DNA of 63,798 nucleotides from Allomuricauda sp. CP2A (GTDB lineage Bacteria; Bacteroidota; Bacteroidia; Flavobacteriales; Flavobacteriaceae). This document shows, one piece after another, positions 8,759-19,681 of this stretch (positions are counted from its first letter, which is position 1; each line of letters starts with the position of its first letter). Made by a program: the position numbers and the translations under genes. A model generated the notes under the pieces. It saw only the letters and a program-made list of their open reading frames with translations. It was not told the origin of the DNA and searched no databases. The stretch lies in NCBI RefSeq assembly GCF_001683915.1, contig NZ_LXTT01000067.1, positions 1 to 63,798 on the forward strand, in the 5' to 3' direction.

Positions 8759-9478
8759 TTATATTTTGGTGCAAACCACTTGATTGTTGAACTCTAAACT
8801 CACTATTGCATAATCTGCCAACGACAGATCTTTGGATGCCTTGGCATAAAATGCCATAAAATTTTTGAACTTCTCATTAAGGTTTTCCACTCCTCCAAGA
8901 TTTACCACAAAGTTTTCCATTCGGAACCTCAACTGGTACTTGCCCTCTTTCACAATGTGTATGCCGATGACATTTTTCCGAAGAAAATCGTCCCCGTTGA
9001 TATAGTTCAAAATAACATAAGCGTCCTCCAAGGTTTTTCCCGTAACCTCACCCGTGATGATGGGAACCCTGGCCGAATGGTGCTTTGACAAAGGCATGCG
9101 TTCTCCCAAATCATCCAAATAAAATTTAGAGATTCCCTCTACTCTCCCAATCGGTTTACGCTGAACAATTTTGGAGACAAGTTCCCCGTTTACAGTAAGA
9201 TAGACCTGGGCGTTTTTAACCATAGCATTGGATTGGATTACCTCCTCTATGGTATTCAAAACTAACTGTTCTTTGGCCCTATTTTTTACCGGTCCGTAAT
9301 TTTGTATTAACAATTTATTAACCGCATCCTCAGTAAGGTACAAGTTATTGTCGCCCACAAATTTAACGGTCATTCCTTCCACTTTTTTCTGCTTGCTCCG
9401 TTGATCGGCAAAGCCATACAATGCAATTACCGCCACGGACAAACAAGCCAATTTTATGTAATCCCAATTAACTCGCAT
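8759..9478 (-). CDS. ftsQ: Cell division protein FtsQ
   Basis: FtsQ is a bitopic inner-membrane protein that links cytoplasmic and periplasmic parts of the divisome. I start it at the ATG at 9478 (MRVNWDYIKL), giving 239 aa and an 11-bp overlap with murC. A longer frame exists but lies wholly inside murC. One transmembrane helix (LACLSVAVIALYGFA) follows a short cytoplasmic end. A POTRA-like region (KFVGDNNLYLTEDAVNKLL) and the FtsQ beta domain (IVQRKPIGRV...GERMPLS) follow. Identity is supported by position between murC and ftsA. Confidence 0.9.
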   Translation of the reverse strand: MRVNWDYIKLACLSVAVIALYGFADQRSKQKKVEGMTVKFVGDNNLYLTEDAVNKLLIQNYGPVKNRAKEQLVLNTIEEVIQSNAMVKNAQVYLTVNGELVSKIVQRKPIGRVEGISKFYLDDLGERMPLSKHHSARVPIITGEVTGKTLEDAYVILNYINGDDFLRKNVIGIHIVKEGKYQLRFRMENFVVNLGGVENLNEKFKNFMAFYAKASKDLSLADYAIVSLEFNNQVVCTKI

Positions 9479-10817
9479 ACGCCAATTCTTTTTTGATTTT
9501 TGGTACTTCCATTCCAATATCACCCGCTCCCAAAGCCACCAAAACTCCTGTTTTACAATGCTTTATCTCCTCTATCAATTTTGATTTTGAAATCAATTTT
9601 TTGTGGGGGTTCTCTATTTTTTCCAACAGCCATTCCGAGGTAATTCCTTCAATGGGTTCCTCCCTCGCCGGATAGATTTCCAAAAGGATGATCATATCAA
9701 ATTGGGACAGACTTTTGGCAAAATCATCTGCAAAATCCCGGGTTCTAGAAAACAAGTGCGGCTGAAAAATCACTGTGATTTTTTCACCGGGATGCATTTC
9801 CCGGATGGCTTGGTAAACGGCATTGATTTCTGTTGGGTGATGGGCATAATCATCAATAAAAACAAAGTCCTTTTCTTTGATTTGGTATGAAAATCTTCGC
9901 TGCACCCCTTTAAAACTCTCCAAAGCCTTGGCAAGGCGGTGTGGTGGGCAGCCCGTTTCCACCGCCATTGCAAAAGCGACTAATCCATTGAGCAAATTGT
10001 GCCTTCCGGGCTTGTTGAAACGCACTTGTTTCAATACCTCCAAAGGCGTTACGAGATCAAATACGTAGGTCCCTTGTTCAACTTCTATATGTTCAATTCG
10101 GTAGTCCGAACCATCTTCAATGCCAAATGTGATTCCCTCCAACGGCAATCCTTTTTTCACAAAAAGTTTTCCCCCAGGTTTTATTTTTTCAGTAAAATCC
10201 CTGAATGATTGTTCCAATTCTTCCTTGGTGCCGTAAATATCCAAATGGTCGGCATCCATGGAAGTGATACAGGCCACATTGGGCGAAAGTCGCAAAAAGG
10301 AGCGATCAAATTCATCGGCCTCCACCACGGAATACTCCGTTCCTTCCAGCACAAAATTGCTATTGAAATCCTCCGAAACACCACCCAAAAATGCCGTGAA
10401 TGGAACATTGCACTCCTTCAACAAGTGGGCTAAAATGCTGGATGTTGTCGTTTTGCCATGGGTGCCTGCCACTGCAAAGCAAAAGGTATCTTTTGTAATG
10501 ATGCCCAACACTTCGGACCGTTTTTTAATCTCAAAACCATTGTTCTTGAAAAATTGCAGTTCCGAATGGACTGCCGGCACCGCAGGTGTGTATACCACAA
10601 GGGTTCCTGATTGTTTGAAAGCCTCAGGAACCTTATCCACAGCATCCTCAAAATGCACTGAAATGCCTTTTTCTTCCAAACCGTTGGTGATGGGTGTGGG
10701 AGTGCGATCATATCCAGCGACCTCTTTTCCCATAAATTTGAAATAGCGGGCCAAGGCGGACATACCAATACCTCCGATACCAATAAAATAGACGCTATGG
10801 ATGTCCTTTATGTTCAT
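9468..10817 (-). CDS. murC: UDP-N-acetylmuramate--L-alanine ligase MurC
   Basis: MurC adds L-alanine to UDP-MurNAc, the first step of peptidoglycan stem-peptide synthesis in the cytoplasm. The 449-aa protein has the N-terminal Rossmann-like FIGIGGIGMSALA, the ATP-binding motif GTHGKTT at residues 118-124 and the conserved DYAHHPTEI in the C-terminal domain. Length and ATG start are normal. It is separated from murG by 130 bp of repeat DNA and overlaps ftsQ. Confidence 0.97.
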   Translation of the reverse strand: MNIKDIHSVYFIGIGGIGMSALARYFKFMGKEVAGYDRTPTPITNGLEEKGISVHFEDAVDKVPEAFKQSGTLVVYTPAVPAVHSELQFFKNNGFEIKKRSEVLGIITKDTFCFAVAGTHGKTTTSSILAHLLKECNVPFTAFLGGVSEDFNSNFVLEGTEYSVVEADEFDRSFLRLSPNVACITSMDADHLDIYGTKEELEQSFRDFTEKIKPGGKLFVKKGLPLEGITFGIEDGSDYRIEHIEVEQGTYVFDLVTPLEVLKQVRFNKPGRHNLLNGLVAFAMAVETGCPPHRLAKALESFKGVQRRFSYQIKEKDFVFIDDYAHHPTEINAVYQAIREMHPGEKITVIFQPHLFSRTRDFADDFAKSLSQFDMIILLEIYPAREEPIEGITSEWLLEKIENPHKKLISKSKLIEEIKHCKTGVLVALGAGDIGMEVPKIKKELAYAS

Positions 10818-10827
10818 ACTTGTGGAT

Positions 10828-10918
10828 TGTCAGTTCGAGCGCAGTCGAGAACAAAATCCACAACACCAAGCACCTCTCGACTGCCTGCACATCCGGCAGG
10901 CGGGTGCTCGAGGTGACA
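10828..10918. repeat. Palindromic repeat, composite copy between murG and murC
   Basis: The segment begins TGTCAGTTCGAGCGC and ends GGTGCTCGAGGTGACA, with CTCGACTGCCTGC and CGGCAGGCGGG arms inside. It belongs to the same family as the copies at 39638, 40575, 49224 and 53682. Here it fills most of the 130-bp gap inside an otherwise tight dcw operon, so it is transcribed and should fold into a stable RNA hairpin. Confidence 0.8.
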
Positions 10919-10947
10919 TATTCCAGAATTTTGCATACTCTTTTGCA

Positions 10948-12036
10948 TCACTTCAACAATTTTTCAATTTCATCAACAATATGTTCCGTGGCCTTGGGCA
11001 TGGCCATTTTTTTGATGTTTGTTCCGAGTTTGCTTTGCATTTCCTTGGAATCCATCAAATCGGAAAAGCATTTCTCGAATTCACTATCCAGTTCGGTTTC
11101 CCTTAGCATAATGGCTGCATCTTTGGCCACCAAAGCTTTTGCATTTTGGGTCTGATGGTCTTCGGCCACATTGGGTGATGGGATAAAAGTCACCGGTTTG
11201 CCCACCAAGCACAATTCCGATACCGAACCAGCTCCTGCTCGGGAAATAATCACATCCGCCGCGGCATAGGCCAAATCCATTTGGTTGACAAAGGCCAACA
11301 CCTTCACTGAGTTAGAATCATGCTTTTTGTACTCATCATAGTAGAGCTTGCCACACTGCCAAAGCACTTGCAACCCCCTATTTTCAAAGAAACTGAGTTC
11401 CTTTTCAATCAATTGGTTGATGCGTCTGGCTCCCAGACTACCTCCCAAAACCAAGACGGTCTTTTTACTTTCATCCAAACCAAAGAAATCAAGAGCCTCT
11501 TTTTTGTCCGATTTCAAATCCACCAAATCCATTCGGATAGGGTTTCCGGTCTTCACAATCTTTTCCTTTGGAAAAAATCGCTCCATACCATCATACGCAA
11601 CACATATTTTCTGGGCTCTACTGGCCAATAGTTTGTTGGTGATTCCGGCAAAGGAATTCTGTTCTTGCAGCACACATGGAATCCCTGCCCCAGCCGCCAT
11701 TCGCAACAATGGGCCACTGGCAAAGCCTCCCGTCCCGATGGCTACATCGGGTTGAAATTGCCTTACTATTTTGCGTGCCTCTATCAAACTACTCATCAGT
11801 TTAAAAGGAAACATGAGATTTTTCAATGTCAGTTTCCGTTGTATTCCACTTATCCACAGGCCTTTTATTTTGTATCCTGCCTGCGGTACTTTTTCCATTT
11901 CCATTTTATCCTTGGCACCGACGAACAAAAACTCAGCGTTTGGGTGCCTTCGCTTCAATTCGTTGGCTATGGCTATGGCCGGATAAATATGTCCACCCGT
12001 ACCTCCTCCAGAAAGTATAAACCTAAATTTGTCCAC
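10948..12036 (-). CDS. murG: Lipid II synthase MurG
   Basis: MurG transfers GlcNAc from UDP-GlcNAc to lipid I at the inner face of the membrane. The 362-aa glycosyltransferase has the N-terminal [11 protein letters not shown] loop, the [14 protein letters not shown] nucleotide-binding segment and the [17 protein letters not shown] donor-site motif. The start codon is GTG (12034-12036), giving the expected [15 protein letters not shown] end. It overlaps the ftsW 3' end by 14 bp. Confidence 0.97.
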   Translation of the reverse strand: MDKFRFILSGGGTGGHIYPAIAIANELKRRHPNAEFLFVGAKDKMEMEKVPQAGYKIKGLWISGIQRKLTLKNLMFPFKLMSSLIEARKIVRQFQPDVAIGTGGFASGPLLRMAAGAGIPCVLQEQNSFAGITNKLLASRAQKICVAYDGMERFFPKEKIVKTGNPIRMDLVDLKSDKKEALDFFGLDESKKTVLVLGGSLGARRINQLIEKELSFFENRGLQVLWQCGKLYYDEYKKHDSNSVKVLAFVNQMDLAYAAADVIISRAGAGSVSELCLVGKPVTFIPSPNVAEDHQTQNAKALVAKDAAIMLRETELDSEFEKCFSDLMDSKEMQSKLGTNIKKMAMPKATEHIVDEIEKLLK

Positions 12037-13228
12037 TCAGTACTTCTAAAGGATTGGTTTCATCTATGTCATAGGATTGCTCCTCTAAATTCTCTTTTTT
12101 GTTGCTGGCACTCAGTACAATTCCGATAGCCATACAGGTCATCCAAATGGATGTTCCTCCCATACTGATCAAAGGCAACGGTTGTCCCGTAACGGGAAAC
12201 AATTGCACCACCACGGCCATATTGATAAAAGCCTGGAAAACGATGGGCAAGCCCACCCCAATGACCAATAATTTTGAAAAAACGGTCTTGGCCGAATGGG
12301 CCACCACCACTATCCGAAAAAGCAATAACAGATAGAAAAACAAGAGTGCTCCTCCACCCAACAGCCCATATTCTTCAATAATGATGGCAAAAATGAAATC
12401 CGAAGTACTCTGCGACAACAAATTCTTCATTACACTCTTTCCTGCACCTTTCCCTACGATTCCTCCTTCGGCAATGGCAATCTGAGCCAAGGTTAATTGA
12501 TGCAAATCGTCTTTGTCTGCTTGCTCTGGATGAATAAAGGTCTCTATCCTTGATTTCCATGTTCCGGCTCTATCGGGCAGCACCTCCGGTGCCTTGAACA
12601 GCACAAACAGGAACATTCCTGCCAGCACAATGCCCACTCCAACCATGGAGAACAAATATTTTAGGGGATAGCCTCCCAAAAAGCAAAGCACCAACACCAA
12701 GAAACAGATGATGGCCGCGGTTGAAAAGTTCTCGGGCAAAATCAACAGTACCACCAGAGCCGTGGGTAACCAAAGGGGCAAAATACTTTCTTTGAAGGTA
12801 ATCTGAACATCCTTGATCTTCGTCAAATAGCGGGCTATCCAAATCATCAGCACCACCGAAGCCAAAGTCGAGGTCTGAAAATTGACCCCTACAAAAGGAA
12901 TCTTAATCCACCGATTGGCCGTAACACCGCCAATTTCCGTTTCCACGGTCAAGGTGTAGCCCAGCAAAAGCAGCACAATGGGCATGGCAATAATGGAAAG
13001 TCCCTTAAAATAATGGGTAGGTATACGGTGTACGGCATAAATGATCCCGAAGCCCAAAAACAAGAGCACGGCATGTTTCACCAAATGGCCAAACGTGGTA
13101 CCGTCGTCATTAACGTACACCAAATTGGTACTTGCGCTATAGACCGGCAAAAATGAGAAAAGGGCCAAAAGGGCCACGACGCCCCAAATGGCTTTGTCTC
13201 CTTTCAAATTTTTGAATAGTGCCAACAC
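12023..13228 (-). CDS. ftsW: SEDS glycosyltransferase FtsW
   Basis: FtsW is the septal peptidoglycan polymerase of the SEDS family and works with the penicillin-binding protein FtsI. The 401-aa protein is almost entirely hydrophobic, with about ten membrane segments. It has the family motifs FLPVYSAS near the N-terminus and [16 protein letters not shown] near the C-terminus. The apparent start is GTG at 13226-13228. The C-terminal tail ([24 protein letters not shown]) is soluble. The gene lies between murD and murG as in other dcw clusters. Confidence 0.95.
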   Translation of the reverse strand: MLALFKNLKGDKAIWGVVALLALFSFLPVYSASTNLVYVNDDGTTFGHLVKHAVLLFLGFGIIYAVHRIPTHYFKGLSIIAMPIVLLLLGYTLTVETEIGGVTANRWIKIPFVGVNFQTSTLASVVLMIWIARYLTKIKDVQITFKESILPLWLPTALVVLLILPENFSTAAIICFLVLVLCFLGGYPLKYLFSMVGVGIVLAGMFLFVLFKAPEVLPDRAGTWKSRIETFIHPEQADKDDLHQLTLAQIAIAEGGIVGKGAGKSVMKNLLSQSTSDFIFAIIIEEYGLLGGGALLFFYLLLLFRIVVVAHSAKTVFSKLLVIGVGLPIVFQAFINMAVVVQLFPVTGQPLPLISMGGTSIWMTCMAIGIVLSASNKKENLEEQSYDIDETNPLEVLSGQI

Positions 13229-13239
13229 GGTTATTGGTT

Positions 13240-14574
13240 TTATAGATTCTTTACTGCTGCTTTAAATTGATCGCCTCTATCCTCATAGTTTTGAAAAAGG
13301 TCGAAACTGGCACAAGCCGGGGACAGCAAAACTGAATCGCCACGTTCCGCAATTTTATAGGCCACTTTTACGGCTTCTTCCATGGAATAGGTTTCTACCA
13401 TCAAATCAATGACATTGCCAAAGGCATCAATTAATTTGGAATTGTCCATGCCCAAACAGACGATGGCCTTCACTTTTTCCCGAACCAAAGGCATCAACTC
13501 AGCATAATTATTGCCCTTGTCCACTCCACCAACAATCCAAACAATGGGTTTTTTAATCCCATCCAAGGCATAAAAAGTGGCATTTACATTGGTTGCCTTG
13601 GAGTCGTTGATGTACTCCACATGATTAATCTTTAATACTTTCTCCAGCCTATGGGGCACCCCCTGAAAAGACTGGATACTCTGGCGGATAGTTTCCTTCC
13701 TAACCTTCACCAATAGGGCCGCCATACTGGCTGCCATGGTATTTTTTACGTTGTGTTGCCCTTCCAAGGCCAAAATATCTGTACTCATTTCCAAGGTTTT
13801 ATGTTCTAATTTTATTTTTATCGTTTCGTTTTCCAACCAAGCTCCTTCTTCCAGCTTTTTCTTCACTGAAAAAGGAATCAATTTGGATTGAACTGGGTGG
13901 TCTTTCAACCATTCCTGAATCACTTCATCATCTGCATCATAGATCAGATAATCAGTTGTATCATGATTCATGGCGATGCGAAACTTGGATGCGATATAGT
14001 TCTCAAATTTGTACTCGTAGCGATCCAAGTGATCTGGTGTTATACTGGTCAGTATGGCGATGTGGGGTTTAAAATCCACAATCCCATCCAACTGAAAACT
14101 GCTGATCTCCAACACGTACTGATCAAAATCTTGCTCGGCCACCATTTTGGCATAGCTATCTCCAATGTTTCCTGCCATGCCCACATGCAAACCACCATTC
14201 TTTAAAAGATGGTAGGTAAGCATGGTTGTGGTGGTCTTCCCGTTGCTCCCCGTGATTCCGATTAAGGTCGCCTCCGTGTATTTTGAGGCAAATTCAATTT
14301 CCGAAATCACCGGAATACCTTTCTCCACCAACGCTTTAACCAAGGGCACCTTATCTGGAATGCCAGGACTTTTCATGACTACATCGGCGTTCATGATCTT
14401 AGCCTCTGTATGCTGACCGGACTCCCATTCAATCTCAAAATGTTCAAGAACTTTTCTGTATGCCTCCTTTATTTCGCCTTTGTCTGAAACAAAGACCTCA
14501 AATTCTTCTTTTTTCCCTAAAATGGCGGTTCCCACACCGCTTTCTCCTCCGCCAAGTATCACCAAGCGCGCCAT
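13240..14574 (-). CDS. murD: UDP-N-acetylmuramoylalanine--D-glutamate ligase MurD
   Basis: MurD adds D-glutamate to UDP-MurNAc-L-Ala. The 444-aa protein shows the N-terminal LVILGGGESGVG fold, the P-loop GSNGKTT (109-115), SITPDHLDRY in the central domain and NDSKATN in the C-terminal domain. The ATG start (14574) abuts the mraY stop (14575). Confidence 0.97.
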   Translation of the reverse strand: MARLVILGGGESGVGTAILGKKEEFEVFVSDKGEIKEAYRKVLEHFEIEWESGQHTEAKIMNADVVMKSPGIPDKVPLVKALVEKGIPVISEIEFASKYTEATLIGITGSNGKTTTTMLTYHLLKNGGLHVGMAGNIGDSYAKMVAEQDFDQYVLEISSFQLDGIVDFKPHIAILTSITPDHLDRYEYKFENYIASKFRIAMNHDTTDYLIYDADDEVIQEWLKDHPVQSKLIPFSVKKKLEEGAWLENETIKIKLEHKTLEMSTDILALEGQHNVKNTMAASMAALLVKVRKETIRQSIQSFQGVPHRLEKVLKINHVEYINDSKATNVNATFYALDGIKKPIVWIVGGVDKGNNYAELMPLVREKVKAIVCLGMDNSKLIDAFGNVIDLMVETYSMEEAVKVAYKIAERGDSVLLSPACASFDLFQNYEDRGDQFKAAVKNL

Positions 14575-15795
14575 CTACCGAATTTTAAGGGTGACAATAC
14601 TGATGATTGCCAATAAAATTCCAATGATCCAAAAACGGGTCACTATTTTGCTCTCGTGATATAATTTCTTTTGATAATGATGGTGCAACGGCGCCATCAA
14701 GAATATGCGTTTTCCTTCACCATATTTCCGCTTGGTATGCTTGAAATACCCCACTTGCACCATTACCGACAAGGACTCCGCAAAGAAGATTCCGCACAGA
14801 ATGGGAATCAACAATTCTTTACGCACAATAATGGCAATCACGGCAATGACCCCGCCAATGGTCAAACTTCCGGTATCTCCCATAAAAACTTGGGCGGGAT
14901 AGGCGTTGTACCATAAAAATCCTACCAAGGCACCAACAAAGGCAGCAATGAACACCACCAATTCGCCCACCCTGGGCAGATAAAAAATGTCCAGATAGTT
15001 TGAAAATTGAATATTCCCCGAAACCCAGGCAAAAATCCCCAGAGTAAGCACAATTATGGCTGAGGAGCCTGCGGCCAATCCGTCTATACCATCAGTAAGG
15101 TTAGCTCCATTGGACACTGCGGTAATGATAAAAATGACTACGGGAATAAAAATCAACCACGCGTATTCTTCCATGCCTTCACCCATCCATGAGATAAAAT
15201 CAGCATAGTCCAGCTCATTGTTTTTAAAGAAAGGCACATTGGTACGGACAGTTTTGGTCTCTTCACCGAACACTTGCTCAACCTCAAAATTTTGTGTGAT
15301 TCGGGTGCTGTCCTTCTCTTTTACAGTCACTTGCGGATGGAAGTAAAGGGTTGCCCCTACTATCAACCCCAATACTACTTGACCTGTAACCTTAAACCTA
15401 CCTTTTAATCCTTTTTTATCTTTTTTGAAGATCTTGATGTAATCATCTATAAATCCAATAATGCCCATCCATATGGTAGTGATGACCAAAAGAATCACAT
15501 AAATGTTCTCCACATCTGCAAAGAGGAGTACTGGGATAAGCGTAGACCAAATAATGATCAAACCGCCCATGGTGGGTGTCCCTGCCTTTTGTTTTTGCCC
15601 TTCAAGTCCTAAATCGCGAACAGTTTCACCAATCTGCTTTTTCTGCAAAAACAGGATAATGCGCTTTCCGTAGACCATGGCGATCAAAAGAGACAACAAG
15701 ACCGACATGGCCGCTCTAAAGGTGAGGAACTGAAAGAGTCCCGCCCCGGGCAGTTGGTATTGTTTCTCTAAATATTCGAACAAGTAGTACAGCAT
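14575..15795 (-). CDS. mraY: Phospho-MurNAc-pentapeptide transferase MraY
   Basis: MraY makes lipid I by moving phospho-MurNAc-pentapeptide onto undecaprenyl phosphate. The 406-aa integral membrane protein has about ten hydrophobic segments and the catalytic aspartate motifs [21 protein letters not shown] and the histidine motif [10 protein letters not shown]. It carries a soluble insertion of about 60 residues ([19 protein letters not shown]...), which is typical of Bacteroidota MraY and makes it longer than the roughly 360 aa of E. coli. It abuts murD; 81 bp separate it from murE. Confidence 0.96.
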   Translation of the reverse strand: MLYYLFEYLEKQYQLPGAGLFQFLTFRAAMSVLLSLLIAMVYGKRIILFLQKKQIGETVRDLGLEGQKQKAGTPTMGGLIIIWSTLIPVLLFADVENIYVILLVITTIWMGIIGFIDDYIKIFKKDKKGLKGRFKVTGQVVLGLIVGATLYFHPQVTVKEKDSTRITQNFEVEQVFGEETKTVRTNVPFFKNNELDYADFISWMGEGMEEYAWLIFIPVVIFIITAVSNGANLTDGIDGLAAGSSAIIVLTLGIFAWVSGNIQFSNYLDIFYLPRVGELVVFIAAFVGALVGFLWYNAYPAQVFMGDTGSLTIGGVIAVIAIIVRKELLIPILCGIFFAESLSVMVQVGYFKHTKRKYGEGKRIFLMAPLHHHYQKKLYHESKIVTRFWIIGILLAIISIVTLKIR

Positions 15796-15876
15796 TGTTA
15801 GACTTTAGATGTGAGACGCAAGAGAAAAGGTGCTTGAAATAGCCCTTTTTGACACTTGCTTCTTATTTCCATTTTA

Positions 15877-17340
15877 TTATTTGTTTAGGCTGTTCAAGGC
15901 CTCTTTTACTTCTTTTAAATCATCAAAATCTACCCGAATCCCATTGGTTTCCTGATAGGTTTCGTGTCCTTTTCCCGCCACTAGGATGATATCATTGGCA
16001 GCGGCCAACTTACACGCCGTTTTTATGGCCTGCTTTCGGTTTTCAATGGACAATACTTTTGTGACATTCTGCGCTTCCACCCCGGCTTCCATCTCTTCAA
16101 TAATGGCTGCTGGCGATTCCGTTCTGGGGTTGTCTGAGGTAAAAATGGCCTGATTGCTCATTTCGGAAGCGATATGACCCATAACCGGACGCTTAGACTT
16201 ATCACGGTCACCACCGCACCCCACTACGGTGATGACGTTTTCATTTCCAGTCCTCAATGCATTGATAGTGATCAATACATTTTTTAGTGCATCCGGCGTA
16301 TGGGCATAATCAACAATAGCCGTTATTTTCTTTTTCGATATGTAATATTGAAACCGTCCATCAACGGTCTCCAATTCACTCATTAACCGTAGGATTTCAA
16401 TTTTTTCCAATCCCAAAATATCCGCAGTGGCATAAATGGCCAGAAGGTTGTAGGCATTAAAATCACCGATCAATTTTGACCACAATTCGTTATCATCCAA
16501 TTTCAACAATTGACCGTTGAACTGCCGTTCCAAAATCTGGGCCCTGTAATCTGCGTAGGATTTTAGGGCATAGGTATATTTTTTGGCCTTGGTGTTCTGC
16601 AACATCACCAAGCCGTTCTTATCGTCTATGTTCACCAATGCAAAAGCGGTCTTTGGAAGCCCATCGAACAATTTCTTCTTGGTATCCCGATAGTCTGCAA
16701 AGGTTTTGTGATAGTCCAAATGGTCATGGCTCAAATTGGTGAAAATGGCTCCAGTAAAGTGCAATCCTTCGGCTCTTTTTTGATGGATTCCATGCGAACT
16801 CACTTCCATAAAACAGAATTCCACCCCAGCAGCATTCATTTTTACCAAATAATCGTTTATGGTGATGACATCTGGTGTGGTATGGGTGGCAGGATATTCC
16901 GTATCGTCCACCATAACTTTTATGGTAGAGAGCAGCCCAACTTTGTAGCCTGCTTTCTTGAACAAATTGTACAGTAAGGTACTTACGGTGGTTTTTCCGT
17001 TGGTACCGGTAACCCCGACCAACTTTAAGTTTTTGCTAGGATTATCAAAATAATTGGCCGCTATTATGGCCAACGCACTGTTGCAATCGGGAACTTTTAG
17101 GTAGGTTATGCCGTCAATCAACAGCTCTGGCAATTCCTCACAGACAATGGCCCTTGCACCAGCCTCCACTGCTTTTTGAATGAAGTTGTGCCCATCGGTC
17201 ACTGTGCCACGGACCGCAATGAAGACATCGTCCATTTCCACTTTTCGGGAATCGAAATGGATTTGGTTGACCATAACGTTGGTATCTCCGCTCACTGCGG
17301 AAAGGCTTACACCATATAATATGTCCTTCAACAACTTCAT
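15877..17340 (-). CDS. murE: UDP-MurNAc-tripeptide ligase MurE (meso-DAP type)
   Basis: MurE adds the third residue to the peptidoglycan stem. The 487-aa protein has HFDSRKV near the N-terminus, the P-loop TGTNGKTT (111-118), and SDNPRTESP in the C-terminal domain. The DNPR signature marks enzymes that use meso-diaminopimelate and not lysine. Its ATG overlaps the upstream ftsI stop by 4 bp (ATGA). Confidence 0.97.
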   Translation of the reverse strand: MKLLKDILYGVSLSAVSGDTNVMVNQIHFDSRKVEMDDVFIAVRGTVTDGHNFIQKAVEAGARAIVCEELPELLIDGITYLKVPDCNSALAIIAANYFDNPSKNLKLVGVTGTNGKTTVSTLLYNLFKKAGYKVGLLSTIKVMVDDTEYPATHTTPDVITINDYLVKMNAAGVEFCFMEVSSHGIHQKRAEGLHFTGAIFTNLSHDHLDYHKTFADYRDTKKKLFDGLPKTAFALVNIDDKNGLVMLQNTKAKKYTYALKSYADYRAQILERQFNGQLLKLDDNELWSKLIGDFNAYNLLAIYATADILGLEKIEILRLMSELETVDGRFQYYISKKKITAIVDYAHTPDALKNVLITINALRTGNENVITVVGCGGDRDKSKRPVMGHIASEMSNQAIFTSDNPRTESPAAIIEEMEAGVEAQNVTKVLSIENRKQAIKTACKLAAANDIILVAGKGHETYQETNGIRVDFDDLKEVKEALNSLNK

Positions 17341-19346
17341 GAAAGTTCCAGTACTATTTTTTTTACTTTTTTAATATCTGTTCCTTTATCAATGGACTGT
17401 TTTTTCACTTTTCCATTTCCGTGCACCTCTACCTCCAGCCCTAGATTTTCCAATAGGGAAACGGCATCCATTCCTGTCATCCCTTTCACATCGGGAACCG
17501 TATTGTATTTCTTTTGAACCTGCGCATAATATTGCTGATAGTTCTCTTCCAAAGTCTTTTCGTCATAGACTTTCTCCTCAACTTCGTCCACCAGGGGTGA
17601 AATGGCATGGATTTTCTGGGCCATGGACTTAAACACCGGCCCGGAAACATCAGCACCATAATAGCCTTCTTCCTTGTCCGGCTCGTGGATGATCACAATA
17701 CAGGAATATTTTGGATTGTCTGCCGGAAAATATCCCGCAAATGAGGAGATATACGCCAGCTTATCCGGATTCTTTTCCACATAATTTTTTTGTGTGGTCC
17801 CTGTTTTGCCCGCCATGGAAAAGTTTTTGGAATACAGTTTATGACCTGTTCCATAGTCCTTTTCCACCACCTCTTTCATCAATTGCTGTACTTTTTTTAC
17901 GGTTTCTTGGGAACAGATGGAGGAATTCAACACCTGTCTATCAAACTTTTTAACAACTTTACTGCCTTCCCGAACTTCTTTGATCAATCTTGGTTTCACG
18001 TATTCCCCATCATTGGCAATGGCATTGTAAAAGGCCAAGGTCTGCATGGGGGTTAGGGACACTTCATACCCATGTGACATCCATCCCAAAGAAATTCCAG
18101 ACCACCCTTTGTCCCCGGGGTAACGTATCACAGGGTCTCCCTCACCAATGATTGGCAATCCCAACTTTTTGTGAAGGCCCATGTTCATCAGTCGGTTTAC
18201 AAATTTTTCGGGTTGTTCTTTGTAGTTCTCGTTAATAATCTTGGCGAAAGCGGTATTGGAGGAAACCTCAAAGGCTTTGGCCACAGATATTTTTCCATAA
18301 CCGCCCCATTTTGAATCTTTTACCACCCCATCATAAATGCGATACCTTCCCTTTTCGGTATCGATGACCGTACTGGTGTCCACAACTTTGTCTTCCAAGG
18401 CCGCCACAAGCGACATCAACTTAAAAGTGGAACCGGGTTCATGGGATTCCCCAACGGCGTAGTTCAGCTTTTCATAATATTTTCCTTCGGAAGTACGTCC
18501 CAAATTGGAAATGGCCTTAACCTCCCCGGTCTTGGTTTCCATGACCACCACACAACCATGGTCGGCCTTGTATTTTTCCAACTGGGCCAAAAGTTCGTGA
18601 TGGGCAATATCCTGAATGTTGATATCGATGGTGGACACCACATCCAAACCATCTTGCGGCTCCACAATATTGTCCAACCCTACGGGTTTCCACTGGCCTT
18701 TGGCTATTCTTTGCTTTAAACGCTTGCCTTCCCGTCCCCTTAAATAGGATTCTCCAAAAGCGCCATCCAGACCCACACGGGTATAGTATCCATTTTCATC
18801 CACACGCTCGTAGCCAATGCTTCTTGCCGCCATTTTACCCAAGGGGTATTCCCTGACTACTCGATGCGTTTCAATAAATCCACCTTTATAAGGCCCCAAG
18901 CTGAAGAGTGGGAATTGTTTTATCCGTACATAATCCAAGTAATCCACATTGCGGGCCACCAACTTATATCGGTTTGCATTTGCTCTCGCCTTACGAAACA
19001 ACTGTCGGTAGTGGGACGAAGGCTTATTGAACATTTGACCCAAAGAATCCGAAAGCGGTCCTACATATTTTTGAAAGTTTTCTTCGGAAACGGTCTTGGC
19101 ATCAAACCGAATCTCATATTTTGGCACGGATGCGGCCAACAGACTCCCATCCTCAGAATATAGATTGCCACGATTGGGCTCAATGGTGAACATCTTCTCC
19201 GTTTTGCTGAGGGCGAGTTCCTTGTACTCCTCCCCTTTCACCATTTGTATATCCACCAGCTTCACCACCACGGCAATGGACAAAACAAGCAGTCCCCCGG
19301 CTACGAGGTACAGTCTGTTCATGATATTTTTTTCAGATATCGCCAC
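17337..19346 (-). CDS. ftsI: Septal penicillin-binding protein FtsI (PBP3-like) with PASTA domain
   Basis: This class B transpeptidase cross-links septal peptidoglycan. The 669-aa protein has an N-terminal membrane helix (LYLVAGGLLVLSIAVVVKLV), a dimerisation domain, and the transpeptidase motifs STFK, SSN and KTGTT. It ends with a single PASTA domain (VPDVKGMTGMDAVSLLENLG). The start is GTG at 19346, sharing one base with the ftsL stop (TAGTG). An alternative ATG lies 8 codons downstream. A C-terminal PASTA repeat, SpoVD-like, is usual in Bacteroidota FtsI. Confidence 0.95.
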   Translation of the reverse strand: MAISEKNIMNRLYLVAGGLLVLSIAVVVKLVDIQMVKGEEYKELALSKTEKMFTIEPNRGNLYSEDGSLLAASVPKYEIRFDAKTVSEENFQKYVGPLSDSLGQMFNKPSSHYRQLFRKARANANRYKLVARNVDYLDYVRIKQFPLFSLGPYKGGFIETHRVVREYPLGKMAARSIGYERVDENGYYTRVGLDGAFGESYLRGREGKRLKQRIAKGQWKPVGLDNIVEPQDGLDVVSTIDINIQDIAHHELLAQLEKYKADHGCVVVMETKTGEVKAISNLGRTSEGKYYEKLNYAVGESHEPGSTFKLMSLVAALEDKVVDTSTVIDTEKGRYRIYDGVVKDSKWGGYGKISVAKAFEVSSNTAFAKIINENYKEQPEKFVNRLMNMGLHKKLGLPIIGEGDPVIRYPGDKGWSGISLGWMSHGYEVSLTPMQTLAFYNAIANDGEYVKPRLIKEVREGSKVVKKFDRQVLNSSICSQETVKKVQQLMKEVVEKDYGTGHKLYSKNFSMAGKTGTTQKNYVEKNPDKLAYISSFAGYFPADNPKYSCIVIIHEPDKEEGYYGADVSGPVFKSMAQKIHAISPLVDEVEEKVYDEKTLEENYQQYYAQVQKKYNTVPDVKGMTGMDAVSLLENLGLEVEVHGNGKVKKQSIDKGTDIKKVKKIVLELS

Positions 19347-19663
19347 TACTCTGCTGATTTTACTTTTATTTTTCTAGGTGGATTTTCGGATGGAACCAGA
19401 CCTTGGTCGGCCACTTCTTTGCGCAATGTGGACTCCAATTTTAACTGTTGTACTTCCGATCTTCCCTCAACAAACTCACTGCGCAATTTTCTTACTTCTT
19501 CATTCAAGGCAGCGATTTCCAATACTTTTTTATCGGCACGGTGACTGCTCGAAATCATCAAAGCGGCCAAGAAAGAGGCATACAACAAAAACATCCAGTT
19601 CTTGGGAGCATCCCCGCTCACCAAAAACTTTCCTTTTAAAATGTCCAGTAATCCCTTTTTCAT
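19346..19663 (-). CDS. ftsL: FtsL-like cell division protein
   Basis: This 105-aa bitopic protein has one membrane helix (NWMFLLYASFLAALMISSS) followed by a coiled coil (LEIAALNEEVRKLRSEFVEGRSEVQQLKLE). Its place between rsmH and ftsI is the usual ftsL position. FtsL forms a complex with FtsB/DivIC and FtsQ and helps activate FtsWI. I start it at the ATG at 19663 (MKKGLLDILKGKF). A 14-codon upstream extension (MDSRLCGNDKG...) is translated from a palindromic repeat and is rejected. Confidence 0.85.
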   Translation of the reverse strand: MKKGLLDILKGKFLVSGDAPKNWMFLLYASFLAALMISSSHRADKKVLEIAALNEEVRKLRSEFVEGRSEVQQLKLESTLRKEVADQGLVPSENPPRKIKVKSAE

Positions 19664-19681
19664 CCCTGTGTTTCCTTTATC